Shown: in pieces, positions 8,492 through 17,824 of the stretch | Position numbering within the stretch: the stretch's first letter is position 1 | Layout: each line of letters opens with the position of its first letter | Assembly: GCA_964426945.1 (NCBI GenBank) | Contig: CAYRSS010000009.1 | Coordinates: forward strand, 53,285 to 117,284 | DNA from: CAYRSS01 sp964426945 | GTDB lineage: Bacteria > Planctomycetota > Phycisphaerae > UBA1845 | Reading direction: 5' to 3' | Length of the DNA stretch: 64,000 nucleotides | The notes under the pieces: model-generated | The model's input: the letters and a program-made list of their open reading frames with translations, nothing else | The model's database searches: none | What the model was told of the DNA's origin: nothing | Program-made: the position numbers and the translations under genes

Positions 8492-11400
8492 GTGGCGATG
8501 ATCCGGATCGGCCAAATCCTGTTTCTGGTGGTATGCGGCGGCGCGGCCTTCGCGGAGCAGCCGGCGGTACGCCCCGCGATGTCGCTCGTGCGCGCCGACG
8601 AGGTCCAGCCCGGCGGACCCGCGCACGATTACCGCATCGGCATCTTCGAGATCACCAACGCTCAGTTCGCCGACTTCCTGAACGACGTCTACCAGGACGC
8701 CCAGGCGGCGCCGGCCCACACGGCCGCGGCCGAGTTCCTCTATTTCGATTCGGACACCGGCGCGGTTTACCTTCACGACGACCAGACCCCGTCGATCGGC
8801 CCGGGCGCGGCGGGACACACGGTGCCGCTGTTCTCTCCCGCAGTGGGTGGAGGAATCCAATTCGCGGACGGCGCGTACACCGTGACCGCGGACGCCGGCG
8901 GTGTCGACTACACCGATCACCCGGTAGTTGGCGTGAGCTGGTATGGCGCGGTCAAGTTCTGCAATTGGTTGACGCTTCATCACGGCATGTCGCCGATGCA
9001 GCGGGCGTACACCGAAGGCCCCACGACGGGCGACTGGCGCCCTGTCTCCATCACCGCCGCCGCCTGGGCTCTTCGCGATCTCGATGACGCCGAACGCGAG
9101 GCGCTGGTGACCCAGGTGGCCGGGTACCGGCTGCCGATGGACGACGGGGCGAACAACGTCGGCGCGATCGACGCCGCCGATCTCTACAACGAGTGGTACA
9201 AGGCCGCCGCGTGGAACAGCGCGGCCGGCGTCGCGCGTCTCTACGGGTTCGGCCGCGCCACGCTCGCGCAGGGCGACGCGAATTACCTCGCCAGCGGCGA
9301 CCCCTTCGCCGCCAGCGGCACCACGCCCGTCGGCTGGTACGACGGCGTACACACGCTGTCCGGTGGCGGCGTGACGCGCAATACGGCCAACGCCTTCGGC
9401 CTCTACGACCTGTGCGGCAACGCGGCCGAGTGGGTGCAGGACCACGGATCGCAAGCGACTCGCCGCGGTCTGCGCGGCGGGCACTGGCAGAACAGCGCCG
9501 CCTCGACGCTGCTCGATAACCTGCACCGGGACGGCGATCTCGCCACCGCGGTGCGATCGTACGTCGGCTTCCGCGTCGCACAGTCCGCGAACGCAATCGA
9601 GCCGATGGTCGCCGCGGCGGTCTGCGACAGTGAGGTCCCGTGCCCGCTCGCGTTCGTCGGCTACACGGGTGGTCCCTACACGCCCGGCGGACTCGTCTTC
9701 GAAGCCATCGCCGGCACGGACGCCCCCGCGGAGCCGGAGGCCTGCGCCACAGGCAGCTGGCTCACCCTGCCCAGCGGCGAGGACTGTGCCGAATCGTTCC
9801 TTTACCCCGATGAAGTGTGGGCAGTCGAAGCCAACCTCGACGTCGCCGCGGCCGACGCGCTGACGGGAGTCCGACCCGGTCCGGTGGATCTCCAAATCGT
9901 TCCTCCGGTCGACGCACAATCCGACGGACCGGTGTACGGCTTCAGGATCGCCCGAACCGAAACCACGAACGCTCAATACGTCGAGTTCCTCAACGACGCG
10001 ATCGTGAACTTCGGCAATGCGCGGGGTGCGTACCTGCACGTGGACACGACCAGCGGCGTTGTCTATCTCTCGACAACTGCGACCGGCAAGTTCAGCTCGA
10101 TGGCCGAGCCAAGACTGATCCGGCTCTTCGATCCCGCCGTCGCGGGCCAGGTTTCGTACGAGGCGGCTGCGGCGCGCTACGCCGCTGTCCCCGGCTACTC
10201 GTCTCACCCCGTGGCGGGTATCAGCTGGCTAGGTGCGGTGAAGTACTGCAATTGGCTGACGGTCCGCAGCGGCCTAGCGACGACTGACCGCGCGTACATT
10301 GAGGGCCCGAACCTCGGCGACTGGCGACCCGCCGCCATTGCCGTCGAAGACTGGTGGGGTTCTGCCGCCACGGCTGACGACGATTTGCCCACCGCGGAAG
10401 CCCGCGACCTCAACGACGGGGAGCGTGACTCGCTCACCCGCACGACCAAGGGGTTCCGCCTGCCGATGGATGGCGGGGCCGCCGGTGCATCGCCCTACAA
10501 CGAGTGGTTCAAGGCCGCCGCCTTCGCTGGCGACGTCAACACCGCGTACGGCTTCGGCGATGACATGCTCGCGCCGGGCGCCGCCAACCTCGGCGGTAAC
10601 GGCGATCCCTTCTCTCCCGGCGCTACGCCGGCGGCGTTCTTCGATGGTTCGCTCTACAACCCCGGCGGCAACGGCCCCGTCGGTGACGGAAGCGAGTTCC
10701 AGACCACGCCTGACGCCAATCGCTACGGGCTGTATGACGTGACTGGCAACGTCGCAGAGTGGATGCAGGACGCCGGTGATCACCCGGGCGAACACGCGAT
10801 CCGCGGCGGCTCGTTTCTAGACGATGAAGACTCGCCGCTCCTGCGCACCGACGGCCGTGCCACGCTACCGACCGACGAATTGCGAGCCGATGTCGGGTTT
10901 CGCGTCGCGCAGGCGGCCATCGACCAGATCGGTTCCATCCGCTTCGAAGACCATGCCACGGGCGATGTTGTCGAGCATGAGATACGCCTGCTGGTGAAGG
11001 AACCGATTGTGCTCACGCCGCGCACGCCGCTCGAGTTGACCGGCTACTACGGCGGTCCCTTCGCGGGGGACGGCGCGGCCTACGCGTTGCAGAGCGCGTC
11101 GGCGAGCTCGATGAGTTGGCAGGCGACGCGCAGCGCCGCCTGGCTCGACCTGAACGGATCCGCCACCGTCTCTGGCGTGCTCGCTCCGGCCGGATCGACC
11201 GGCATCACCGTGACCGCCAACGCGCTCGCCCGGACCCGGCCGCCCGGCCTGCACACAATGACGCTGACCTTCCGAAACCAGACAACCGGCTACGCCGAAC
11301 CTGTTGCCGCACGCCTCACAGTCGCCGAGCCGCTGGCCCACGACTGCACGTGGCTGGCGGCGGCTTGCCCACCGGATGTGCTCGAGTTAACGCCGTCGCC

Positions 11401-13600
11401 GGTGTGGAATCCCGGAATCCCGGGGGGATCGCCCTCGTTTGACTGGTCGTACGAGCTCTCCAACCATGCGTCTGTGCCGATCGGCTACTCACTGACCACG
11501 TCCGCGACGTGGCTCGGCTTTGGCGCCGGCCAGGCGACCGGAACGCTCGCCGCCACGGGCGACGCCGGCGCGCAGGATCAGCGATCCGTGCAGGCGATGA
11601 CGACCGCAGCGTTCGCGAGCCTGGCCGTCGGCCCCCACGAGGCCACCATCACCATCCGCAATACGACGACGAACACCACGGCAACCCGCAGGGTGCGCGT
11701 TACCGTGCTCGATCCGCTCGATATTGCTGGGCCAGACAGCGCCAATTGGACCGGGCCGATCGGCGGGCCGTTCACTGTTGACGTCGGGGCGACTGTCTCG
11801 TTCACCATCTCGAACCGTGCCGGGTTTGTCGTGGACTACTCGGTGAGCTCGACGGTGCCGTGGGTGCGGCTCAACGGCGAGACCAGCTACGCGGCCGCCC
11901 TGCCGCCGCTCGAAGGCGACACAGTTTCCGTGTCGCTCGGCGACGAGGCCCTCGGGCTTGCGGCGGGTGTACACGACGGCCAACTGACCTTCACAGATCT
12001 TGCCTCCGGCCTCTCCCAAACGCGAACGTTAAGACTCACGATTGGCGCGGGGCCTACGCTGACACCGGAGCTCGGGCTTGACGTCAACTGCCGGCTCAGC
12101 GGTGGATGTGCACCTTCAGCAAGGCTCTACACCCTGACCAACCCGGCGGATTCAGCCGCGCCGATCACCTGGTGGGCGGAGGTGGTCGAAGCCGATCCGC
12201 TCGACGCGAGCTGGATCCGAGTCAACGGAGACCCGATCGACAACGCGGGAGGCAGCGTTTCACCGGGCGGAACCGCGCCGATCGTGATATCCATCGAGGC
12301 GCCGACCGCCGTCGGCGCCTACTCGGCCACGCTTCGCCTGCACCACGATGGCGTCATCCAGGGCCCGCCCATCCTGCGCACCATCACGCTGAGCGCTGTC
12401 GACCCGCTGGTCACCGACCTCGACGAACGGCTCGTCCCCGCAACCGCTGTCCAGCCGTCCGGCCCGGCGTACGACTTCCGCATCACCCGCCATGACATCA
12501 CAAACGCACAGTTCGTCGCGTTCCTGAACGACGCGATTGCGCACCCGGGCGACCTGCGGGGGCAGTACGTCTACCTGGATGAGCTGACCGGCGATCTGTA
12601 CATCAACACGGACGCTGCCGGAGGGCGCGGCGAAGGACCGGATGGGCGCACGACGAAGCTCTTCGCCCGCAGCGTCGGCGCGAGAATCATGTATTCCGCC
12701 GCGAGCGACACCTACTCCCCCGTCAGCGGATTCGACGATCATCCGGTGGTCGGTGTCAGCTGGTACGGCGCGGTCAAGTTCGCGAACTGGCTGACCCTCG
12801 ACCAGGGCTTCCCCCCATCGGCCCGATGCTACGCAGAGTCCGTCGCCACCGACTTGCCCGGGTGGCGCCCCGCCACGATCACCACGACGGCGTACACCAC
12901 GCGCGACCCTTCCACCGCTGAGCGCGCCGCTCTGGTGACCGGCTACGCCGGTTACCGACTGCCGATGGACCAGGGGTCCAACAACGCGAACCCGACCGTC
13001 GACGCTGCGGATGCGTACAACGAGTGGTACAAGGCTGCCGCCTGGAAGGTGTCGGCGAACACGCTCTACGGATTCGGCCGGAACACCATCGGCCCTGCGG
13101 ATGCGAACTATGCCGGCGGCGGCCATCCCGTGCCGCAGGGAACGACGCCGGTCGGGTTCTATCGAGCCGGTAGCGTGCTGACCTCGGGTATACCCGCCAA
13201 CGACACGGCGAACGCCTACGGGCTCTATGACATGTCCGGGAATGTGTTCCAGTGGGTCCAGGACCGACAGGGCGCCGCGGGCAACGATCGGGCGCTGCGC
13301 GGCGGTAGCTGGAGCTGGCCCCAGGGCGCAACCGGTACCCAGACGGCCCGGAGGATCGCGGCGGGGCCAGGCTCCACGCTGGCGGACACCGGATTCCGCG
13401 TGGTGCGCACGGCGCCGCCGCCCACCCCCGGCGACGCCAGCGGGGACGGCGTGTTTGACTTGGCCGACCAGTTCGTGCTGACCCACTGCCTGGGCGGCCC
13501 CGCGGTCACCCCGGCGGCGCAGTGCGTCGCCAGCGACCTCGACGCCGACGGCGACGTCGACCTCGCCGATGCGGCCCTTCTGCAGCGACTCGTACCGTGA
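8492..13600 (+). CDS. Giant secreted protein: three FGE/SUMF1-like domains, beta-sandwich repeats, dockerin
   Basis: A 1702-residue secreted protein starting at GTG (an ATG two codons on is equally possible), with a signal peptide to about residue 21. Domain order: FGE-sulfatase-like domain 1 (about 25-365), a short beta domain (about 380-455), FGE-like domain 2 (about 463-805), four BACON-like/Ig-like beta repeats (about 845-1300, each ending near TLTFRNQTTG or similar), FGE-like domain 3 (about 1304-1637) and a dockerin tail (about 1646-1702, GDASGDGVFDLAD and DLDADGDVDLAD). All three FGE-like domains carry EITNAQF-, HPVVGVSWYGAVK- and LRGGSW-type blocks. At the RGG-H/S-W/F site none has the paired catalytic Cys of true formylglycine-generating enzymes, so sulfatase activation is unlikely. 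A binding or surface role is inferred. Confidence 0.85.
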   Translation: MAMIRIGQILFLVVCGGAAFAEQPAVRPAMSLVRADEVQPGGPAHDYRIGIFEITNAQFADFLNDVYQDAQAAPAHTAAAEFLYFDSDTGAVYLHDDQTPSIGPGAAGHTVPLFSPAVGGGIQFADGAYTVTADAGGVDYTDHPVVGVSWYGAVKFCNWLTLHHGMSPMQRAYTEGPTTGDWRPVSITAAAWALRDLDDAEREALVTQVAGYRLPMDDGANNVGAIDAADLYNEWYKAAAWNSAAGVARLYGFGRATLAQGDANYLASGDPFAASGTTPVGWYDGVHTLSGGGVTRNTANAFGLYDLCGNAAEWVQDHGSQATRRGLRGGHWQNSAASTLLDNLHRDGDLATAVRSYVGFRVAQSANAIEPMVAAAVCDSEVPCPLAFVGYTGGPYTPGGLVFEAIAGTDAPAEPEACATGSWLTLPSGEDCAESFLYPDEVWAVEANLDVAAADALTGVRPGPVDLQIVPPVDAQSDGPVYGFRIARTETTNAQYVEFLNDAIVNFGNARGAYLHVDTTSGVVYLSTTATGKFSSMAEPRLIRLFDPAVAGQVSYEAAAARYAAVPGYSSHPVAGISWLGAVKYCNWLTVRSGLATTDRAYIEGPNLGDWRPAAIAVEDWWGSAATADDDLPTAEARDLNDGERDSLTRTTKGFRLPMDGGAAGASPYNEWFKAAAFAGDVNTAYGFGDDMLAPGAANLGGNGDPFSPGATPAAFFDGSLYNPGGNGPVGDGSEFQTTPDANRYGLYDVTGNVAEWMQDAGDHPGEHAIRGGSFLDDEDSPLLRTDGRATLPTDELRADVGFRVAQAAIDQIGSIRFEDHATGDVVEHEIRLLVKEPIVLTPRTPLELTGYYGGPFAGDGAAYALQSASASSMSWQATRSAAWLDLNGSATVSGVLAPAGSTGITVTANALARTRPPGLHTMTLTFRNQTTGYAEPVAARLTVAEPLAHDCTWLAAACPPDVLELTPSPVWNPGIPGGSPSFDWSYELSNHASVPIGYSLTTSATWLGFGAGQATGTLAATGDAGAQDQRSVQAMTTAAFASLAVGPHEATITIRNTTTNTTATRRVRVTVLDPLDIAGPDSANWTGPIGGPFTVDVGATVSFTISNRAGFVVDYSVSSTVPWVRLNGETSYAAALPPLEGDTVSVSLGDEALGLAAGVHDGQLTFTDLASGLSQTRTLRLTIGAGPTLTPELGLDVNCRLSGGCAPSARLYTLTNPADSAAPITWWAEVVEADPLDASWIRVNGDPIDNAGGSVSPGGTAPIVISIEAPTAVGAYSATLRLHHDGVIQGPPILRTITLSAVDPLVTDLDERLVPATAVQPSGPAYDFRITRHDITNAQFVAFLNDAIAHPGDLRGQYVYLDELTGDLYINTDAAGGRGEGPDGRTTKLFARSVGARIMYSAASDTYSPVSGFDDHPVVGVSWYGAVKFANWLTLDQGFPPSARCYAESVATDLPGWRPATITTTAYTTRDPSTAERAALVTGYAGYRLPMDQGSNNANPTVDAADAYNEWYKAAAWKVSANTLYGFGRNTIGPADANYAGGGHPVPQGTTPVGFYRAGSVLTSGIPANDTANAYGLYDMSGNVFQWVQDRQGAAGNDRALRGGSWSWPQGATGTQTARRIAAGPGSTLADTGFRVVRTAPPPTPGDASGDGVFDLADQFVLTHCLGGPAVTPAAQCVASDLDADGDVDLADAALLQRLVP

Positions 13601-13638
13601 GCAAGCCCGCACTTGGCCGCCGGAGGGGCGTCGGTAGA

Positions 13639-14220
13639 ATGACCCCTACGGAGCCGCCGATGCCCAATACCAATCCGAACGTCGCGATTTTTCCCGGCAT
13701 GTTCGACCCGGTGACCCACGGTCACCTCGACATCATCGAGCGAGCCTCGAAGCTCTACGAGCGGCTCATCGTCGCCGTCGGCCACAACCCGCTGAAACAG
13801 GAAATGTTCACCGCCCGGGAGCGTGTGAAGATGCTCCGCAAGCACACGCGCGACTGGGCCAACGTCGATGTGCAGACCTACGACGGATTGACGGTCGAGT
13901 TCGCGAAGAAGGTCGGCGCGCGCGTGATTCTTCGCGGCATCCGCGACACCGTCGACCTGCACAGCGAGCTTGAGATCGCCACGGCGAACCTCATCGTCGG
14001 CGACGTCGAGACCGTCTTCCTCATGACCGGCCCGCAACACGGCCTTACCTCCAGCACGGTGATCAAGCAGATCGTAGAAATCGGCGACTATGACGACCTG
14101 CGGGTCGCCCGCCTCGTGCCGCTCGACGTAGCGGAGGCGCTCAAGCAGCGGCTCAAGAAGCAGAAGGGCCGCGCCCGCAAGCCCGACCGCCATCTCGCAG
14201 AGCGCCGGCGGCCCGCTTGA
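13639..14220 (+). CDS. coaD: Phosphopantetheine adenylyltransferase
   Basis: Cytosolic nucleotidyltransferase of CoA synthesis (4'-phosphopantetheine + ATP to dephospho-CoA). AIFPGMFDPVTHGHLDIIERA contains the T/H-x-G-H nucleotide-binding motif. VGARVILRGIRDTVDLHSELE and GLTSSTVIKQI (the I-S/T-S-T/S signature) are the other family landmarks. The ATG is the one about 10 nt after GGAGGGG; an ATG seven codons later is the conventional family start. A basic tail of about 30 residues (LKKQKGRARKPDRHLAERRR) extends past the usual 160-residue length. It may be cotranscribed with pyrD, 52 nt downstream. Confidence 0.95.
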   Translation: MTPTEPPMPNTNPNVAIFPGMFDPVTHGHLDIIERASKLYERLIVAVGHNPLKQEMFTARERVKMLRKHTRDWANVDVQTYDGLTVEFAKKVGARVILRGIRDTVDLHSELEIATANLIVGDVETVFLMTGPQHGLTSSTVIKQIVEIGDYDDLRVARLVPLDVAEALKQRLKKQKGRARKPDRHLAERRRPA

Positions 14221-14272
14221 GGCCGGCTGCACGCCATTGACAGGGCTTCAGCCGCCCCGGATGCTGAGCCCC

Positions 14273-15223
14273 ATGACCGATCGCCCCGCCTCGTCGCTGT
14301 CCCCCGACCTCTCCGTAGATCTGGCCGGCCTGCGCCTGCAGAACCCGGTGATGACCGCGTCCGGAACAAGCGGCTACGGCCGCGAGTACGCGCCCTACGC
14401 CGAGTTGCGTCGCCTCGGGGCGTTTGTGACCAAGGCGGTCTCCACCCAGGAACGCAAAGGCAACCGCCCGCAGCGCATCGTCGAAACCCCCGGTGGCATG
14501 CTCAACGCCATCGGGCTGGCGAACGTCGGCCTCGAACGGTTCTGCACCGAAAAGACGGCATTCCTGCGCGAACTCGGCGTTCCCGCCATCGTGAACGTTG
14601 TGGGCTACAGCATCGAGGAGTATCTGACGGTCTGCCGGAGGTTGGACGAGGTGGACTGCGTGGCGGCAGTCGAACTGAACGTCTCTTGCCCTAACGTCGC
14701 CAACGGACTCGAATTCGGCACCGATCCGGATCGGCTGCACGAGCTGGTCGCGGCCGCGCGAACGGTCGTCCGCCGGGCGAAACTGATCGTCAAGCTATCC
14801 CCGAACGTCACGGACATCGCGGCCACGGCGCGCGCCGCGGTCGACGGCGGCGCGGAGGCGCTCTCGGTCATCAACACCCTCCGCGGCATGGCGATCAACG
14901 TAGACACGTGGGAGCCTGTGCTCGCGAACCGCGTCGGCGGCGTCTCGGGTCCGGCGATCAAGCCAATTGCACTCGCCATGGTGAACGAGGTCTACCGGAA
15001 GGTCGCCGGCGAGCGCGGCGTGCCGATCATCGGAATGGGTGGCATCGTGTCATGGCGTGACGCGGTGGAGTTCCTGCTGGCCGGCGCGACGGCCTTGGCC
15101 GTTGGCACCGCACTGTTCGTCGATCCGCGTGCGCCGCAGAACATCTGTGACGGGTTGTCGGCGTACCTGACCCGCCGCGGAATGACCTCGGTACGCGACC
15201 TGATTGGGCGCCTGCGCGCCTAA
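14273..15223 (+). CDS. pyrD: Dihydroorotate dehydrogenase, class 1B catalytic subunit
   Basis: A TIM-barrel flavoenzyme of pyrimidine synthesis that oxidises dihydroorotate to orotate. Visible landmarks are LQNPVMTASGTSGYG (FMN region), VTKAVSTQERKGN, AVELNVSCPNV with the class 1 catalytic Cys, KLSPNVTDI, INTLRGMAINV, GGVSGPAIKPIAL and GMGGIVSWRDAVEFLLAGA. The catalytic Cys rather than Ser marks it as class 1, and the overall sequence fits type 1B, which normally pairs with the PyrK electron-transfer subunit. No pyrK is in view. An ATG 12 nt upstream is an alternative start. It converges on tatC with only 7 nt between the stops. Confidence 0.93.
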   Translation: MTDRPASSLSPDLSVDLAGLRLQNPVMTASGTSGYGREYAPYAELRRLGAFVTKAVSTQERKGNRPQRIVETPGGMLNAIGLANVGLERFCTEKTAFLRELGVPAIVNVVGYSIEEYLTVCRRLDEVDCVAAVELNVSCPNVANGLEFGTDPDRLHELVAAARTVVRRAKLIVKLSPNVTDIAATARAAVDGGAEALSVINTLRGMAINVDTWEPVLANRVGGVSGPAIKPIALAMVNEVYRKVAGERGVPIIGMGGIVSWRDAVEFLLAGATALAVGTALFVDPRAPQNICDGLSAYLTRRGMTSVRDLIGRLRA

Positions 15224-15230
15224 CGGTGCG

Positions 15231-16292
15231 TCAGGCTCCTCCGGCGGTGCCCCGGCGTTCGCTGCGCCGGGCCAGCAGGAGCCCGAGCTCGAACAACCCC
15301 CACATCGGCAGTCCCAGAAGCACCTGGCTCAACACATCCGGCGGGGTCAGCACCGCGGAGGCGAAGAAGATCCCAAAGATCACATAGCGTCGGCTCCGCA
15401 TCATCGCGTCGGGTGAGACGATGCCGAGGCGAGCGAGGAAGTACACGACGATCGGAAGCTGAAACGCCAGACCGAACGCCAGCGTCAGCGAAAGCACAAA
15501 GCTGATGTACGCGTCGATGGCGAAGAGGCTCTGCACCGCGGAGCCCGCCGCGCCGAGTTGTAGCGGAATCGAGAGGATCCCCTGCGGAGTCTGGAACTTC
15601 AGCCGCCGGGCGTTCACATCGATCCAGGCGCTGCCCGGTACGGGCGACGGCGGGTCGCCCTGCACCAGCGGCACGGTCGGCGCAGGCGCTGCCCCGGCGG
15701 CATCGGGCGTCTCCATGGGCGTGGCGGGCCCGGTCAAGATCTGTTGCAGAACGGAAGTGTTGTCCTCCGGGATGCCGAAGCTTCGGTTGAACGAGATGAA
15801 GAAGTTGAGCACGATCGGCAACACGACGAAGTACAGAAAAAGCACGCCAACCACGAACAGCCCGACAGACGCCGGTGCCAGCGCACGCACGAACTTCCTC
15901 TCGTGCTCATAGAGCCCGACCGCCACGAAGCTCCACACCTGGTGGATTACCCAGGGCATGCTGAGTATCAGCCCGGAGAGGATCGCAATCTTGAGGTACG
16001 CGTTGAATGCCGCGGTAGGCGCCAACGCCTGCACCTCGACCGGCAGCCCCTGCGCGTGCTGCGCCGCGAGCAGAGGCGCGAAAATCACCATCAGGATCGT
16101 CTTGCCGAAGGCCAACGCAAGTGCCGCCCCCGCCGCGACTCCGAGCAGTGAGCGGATCAGGCACCGGCGCAGCTCGTCGAGGTGATCCCCGAATGACATG
16201 CGCATCGACTCGACAGCGTCGAGCGCGGCGGGGTCGACAACCGTTTCGGACGTCTTGGCGGACCGGGGGATGGACGTTTGCGTGTCCGTCAT
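15231..16292 (-). CDS. tatC: Sec-independent protein translocase TatC with long periplasmic insertion
   Basis: The six-helix core of the twin-arginine translocase in the inner membrane. The N-terminal MRMSFGDHLDELRRCLIRS carries the F-x-x-H-x-x-E-L-R signature, and SMPWVIHQVWSFVAVGLYEHERKF is the conserved TM2-TM3 region. At 353 residues it is about 100 longer than typical TatC. Roughly 65 extra residues lie in the periplasmic loop between TM3 and TM4 (about 172-252), with a Pro/Ala-rich stretch and a beta-like part (WIDVNARRLKFQTPQ). TM4 resumes at AIDAYISFVLSL. About 30 extra residues precede the core. No tatA or tatB is adjacent. Confidence 0.93.
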   Translation of the reverse strand: MTDTQTSIPRSAKTSETVVDPAALDAVESMRMSFGDHLDELRRCLIRSLLGVAAGAALALAFGKTILMVIFAPLLAAQHAQGLPVEVQALAPTAAFNAYLKIAILSGLILSMPWVIHQVWSFVAVGLYEHERKFVRALAPASVGLFVVGVLFLYFVVLPIVLNFFISFNRSFGIPEDNTSVLQQILTGPATPMETPDAAGAAPAPTVPLVQGDPPSPVPGSAWIDVNARRLKFQTPQGILSIPLQLGAAGSAVQSLFAIDAYISFVLSLTLAFGLAFQLPIVVYFLARLGIVSPDAMMRSRRYVIFGIFFASAVLTPPDVLSQVLLGLPMWGLFELGLLLARRSERRGTAGGA

Positions 16293-16333
16293 GGGGCGGG
16301 ATTCTACGGGCGACCAGCGCGCAGCCCAAGCCG

Positions 16334-17668
16334 TCAGGGCAGTACAAGCTCCACGCGGTCGCTGGATTGAGTCCCGGTCAGGATCCGCTGCGGCAATTCG
16401 CCGCGCAGGGCTTCAGGCCAGGTTCGCTCCACGTCGACCTGCCCCCGCTGCCGCGACTGCCAGCGACGATCGAGGAGGTTCTGGTAGTGAAGATGCACGA
16501 GGCACGCGCCGGCCACACCGTCAGCCGCCGGCGCCTGGAGCGAAGCCACGTCCACGCGCGCCAGTTCAACGCTTTCGCCGGGGGCAACCGTCTTCAGCAA
16601 CGACGCGTCGAAGTCCTTCAGCGAGACCTGACCGGCGCCTCGGACGGCGATTTCGCCGTATGTCTCGCCGCGGAACACGATCCACCGCGCCTGCGCGAAC
16701 GGCGCTGACGAGCCGAAGTTCAGATTGACGGTCGTGGGCAGGTCCGAGGTGTTGGTCAGTCGGGCGACGAGGACATCTTCTGACCGCGTCAGTTCGACGA
16801 ATGCCTCCACCCCAGCCCGCGAAACCACGTCCGGCGCGCCGGCGGTGACATGGAGTCGAGCCGACGGGCTTCGCACGAGCCCCACGCGCTGCTGCGTGAG
16901 CACCTCATCGCCCCAGGCCGGCTGATGCTCGAAGATGATCTCGTACTCGCCGCTGTCGAGCAGCGGGTAGCGCGCCCAGCCGCGATTGAATGCCGGCACC
17001 GTGATCGAAACCCGGCCTCCGGGCGCCAATTCTGCGGAAGGCCCGCCAGTCACGCGGCGTTCAACCGCCGCCTGGACGTCCTCGTCCGCGGCGATGTCAT
17101 CAACCCGCGGATCGATCGTAGTGCCCTGCCGCCGGACGGTCAGGAAGTCCACGGCGTCGAGCATCCGGCCCACCTGCTCCGCATGGCTGAGCCGGTTTGC
17201 ATCGACGGTCCCACCGGTGAGGTCGAAGGGCACGCGCGAGGGGTAGCGAGTGGGGTTGTGGAAGGTGATCAGCAGGTCGATCGATTCATCCCAGGCGATG
17301 CTCGATCTTGACACGGACACGGTCACGTCGAGGCCCAGCATCCACTGGTTGTCGAGCTCATGGAGGATAGAACGCGCACGGCGGGCCGTTTCGAACTCCG
17401 CGCCCTCGGCGGCAGATTTCAGCGCGTCGCCGGCGGCCCTGCCGATCGCCGTCAGGCGCCGGGTCGCACGCGTCCGCCGGTCGTACGAGGCGTCGCCCAG
17501 GTCGCGAATCAGCGAAGCAATCTCCTCGGAGGTCGCCGCGCCAGATAGGGCGGCTTCGCCGCTATGGACCGCGGAGGGAGCGGGCTCCTCGGCTGCGGAG
17601 CCTGCCCCGAATAGCGAAGTGAGCAGCAAGGCCGTCGCAAGACGTTGTCCGGGGCCGGTTTGGTACAT
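16334..17668 (-). CDS. Secreted protein with HEAT-like N-terminal segment, function unknown
   Basis: A 444-residue protein with a signal peptide (YQTGPGQRLATALLLTSLFG to AGSAAEE). Residues about 45-105 (LIRDLGDASYDRRTRATRRL, then a second helical unit) form the HEAT-like helical module common in secreted planctomycete proteins. The rest is beta-rich, with phrases typical of extracellular beta sandwiches (SIDLLITFHNPTRYPSRVPF, SGEYEIIFEHQPAW, ARLTNTSDLPTTVNLNFGSS). No catalytic residues stand out. The ATG was chosen because AAGGGAG precedes it and it places the signal peptide at the start. Confidence 0.7.
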   Translation of the reverse strand: MYQTGPGQRLATALLLTSLFGAGSAAEEPAPSAVHSGEAALSGAATSEEIASLIRDLGDASYDRRTRATRRLTAIGRAAGDALKSAAEGAEFETARRARSILHELDNQWMLGLDVTVSVSRSSIAWDESIDLLITFHNPTRYPSRVPFDLTGGTVDANRLSHAEQVGRMLDAVDFLTVRRQGTTIDPRVDDIAADEDVQAAVERRVTGGPSAELAPGGRVSITVPAFNRGWARYPLLDSGEYEIIFEHQPAWGDEVLTQQRVGLVRSPSARLHVTAGAPDVVSRAGVEAFVELTRSEDVLVARLTNTSDLPTTVNLNFGSSAPFAQARWIVFRGETYGEIAVRGAGQVSLKDFDASLLKTVAPGESVELARVDVASLQAPAADGVAGACLVHLHYQNLLDRRWQSRQRGQVDVERTWPEALRGELPQRILTGTQSSDRVELVLP

Positions 17669-17824
17669 CAGCGCAGCACTCCCTTCCAGGCCGACAGAAA
17701 GGGCCTGTGGAGTATAGTTCGGCATCAGGGCCGCGTGGAGCGACTTGGCGGGCCGGCGGTCGGGCGAAACGCGGCTGGCAGGGCTGAAATCGGCGTGCCG
17801 GAAGCGCCCCCCGGCAGCCCCCGT

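Noticed and set aside
8399..10207. 602-codon open frame on the minus strand opposite the FGE-like protein
   Set aside because: It is Arg/Val/Gly-rich complement sequence. The plus strand shows a signal peptide, conserved domains and a dockerin in the same stretch.
8492..13600. Functional link between the FGE-like domains and the sulfatase-like gene at the left edge
   Set aside because: The FGE-like domains lack the catalytic Cys and the hydrolase has Thr in place of the modifiable Cys, so neither side of the reaction is present.
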